Shown in pieces: positions 63,673-64,000 of a stretch of 64,000 bases of DNA. The translations under genes and the position numbers were made by a program. A model generated the notes under the pieces. The model was not told the DNA's origin and ran no database searches. It saw nothing but the letters and a program-made list of their open reading frames with translations. The stretch covers positions 46,089,272 through 46,153,271 of the forward strand of contig NC_089686.1 in assembly GCF_031753505.1 (NCBI RefSeq), in the 5' to 3' direction. Numbering within the stretch: the stretch's first letter is position 1; every line of letters starts with the position of its first letter. The stretch comes from Anomalospiza imberbis (Eukaryota; Chordata; Aves; Passeriformes; Viduidae).

Positions 63673-64000
63673 GTATACTTTAAAAGTGAAAAAATGAATA
63701 AAATGAATTCTGTAACGTAGTCATATTATCTCTTAAAGAAAGTGACTGGAAATTTAGGCTGTAAACCAGAAGAGCAGAAATCACATATTGTCCTTGTTGT
63801 GTTGACTTAAATTGTGTACTATGCGTTATCCTTAAATTCCATTATTCAGCAATGGCATAAAAGCAACTTTATCAGTAGCTTTCTTCATGAAAAAACCCTC
63901 ACTGAGGAGACATACTTAGGATCAGCAAAAACTAAATAGCTCATTACTTAGAACAAAACCCATCAGTCCACTCCTTCTTCATAACAAGCTAGAGACCTCT

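Larger units (their letters stand above)
45355..64000 (+). other. MUC5AC: Introns of the mucin gene
   Basis: Intron lengths in order are 2839, 977, 992, 472, 393, 501, 330, 1003, 771, 1339, 396, 783, 84, 726, 982, 558, 579, 611, 128, 517, 99 and 299 bp; the last, from 63673, is open. All use GT-AG except the eighth (52843-53845), which begins GC. Besides repeats listed separately I see no further exon or RNA gene inside them. Confidence 0.85.

Overview
The window is vertebrate nuclear DNA, most likely from a bird. It is about 35-40% GC by eye, with long gene-free stretches, GT-AG introns and several truncated CR1 LINE copies. The CR1 copies end in ATTCTGTG/ATTCTATG-type octamers and match the avian CR1 3' end closely. 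The species cannot be fixed from the sequence.

Right part (about 45.1-64 kb, + strand): this holds the only gene I can support, the 5' portion of a secreted gel-forming mucin of the MUC5AC/MUC5B type. It starts with a TATA-box promoter, a roughly 45-nt 5' UTR and a signal-peptide exon. Twenty-three coding exons chain in consistent reading phase for 1004 codons (3012 nt) before the window ends. They encode a signal peptide, VWD1-C8-TIL (D1), VWD2-C8-TIL (D2), the TIL/D' module and most of VWD3 (D3). The rest of D3, the PTS/mucin repeats and the C-terminal VWD/VWC/CK part lie beyond the right edge. Remembered human sequences favour MUC5AC over MUC5B in D3, while some D1/D2 segments look more like MUC5B. 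It is clearly not the divergent chicken alpha-ovomucin paralogue. One intron has a GC-AG boundary.

Left part (1 to about 45 kb): no protein-coding or RNA gene could be supported. I see AT-rich intergenic DNA, five CR1 fragments I consider supportable and one doubtful one, a 40-nt A run followed by a purine tract, a seven-unit 9-bp minisatellite, an ATAAA-rich low-complexity block and small tandem duplications. A possible minus-strand terminal exon near 527-704 and a TATA-like promoter motif near 1304 are only weakly supported. No previously undescribed system is evident. The most useful second-look items are the mucin's paralogue identity, its GC-AG intron, its promoter layout and the unexplained ORF at the left edge.
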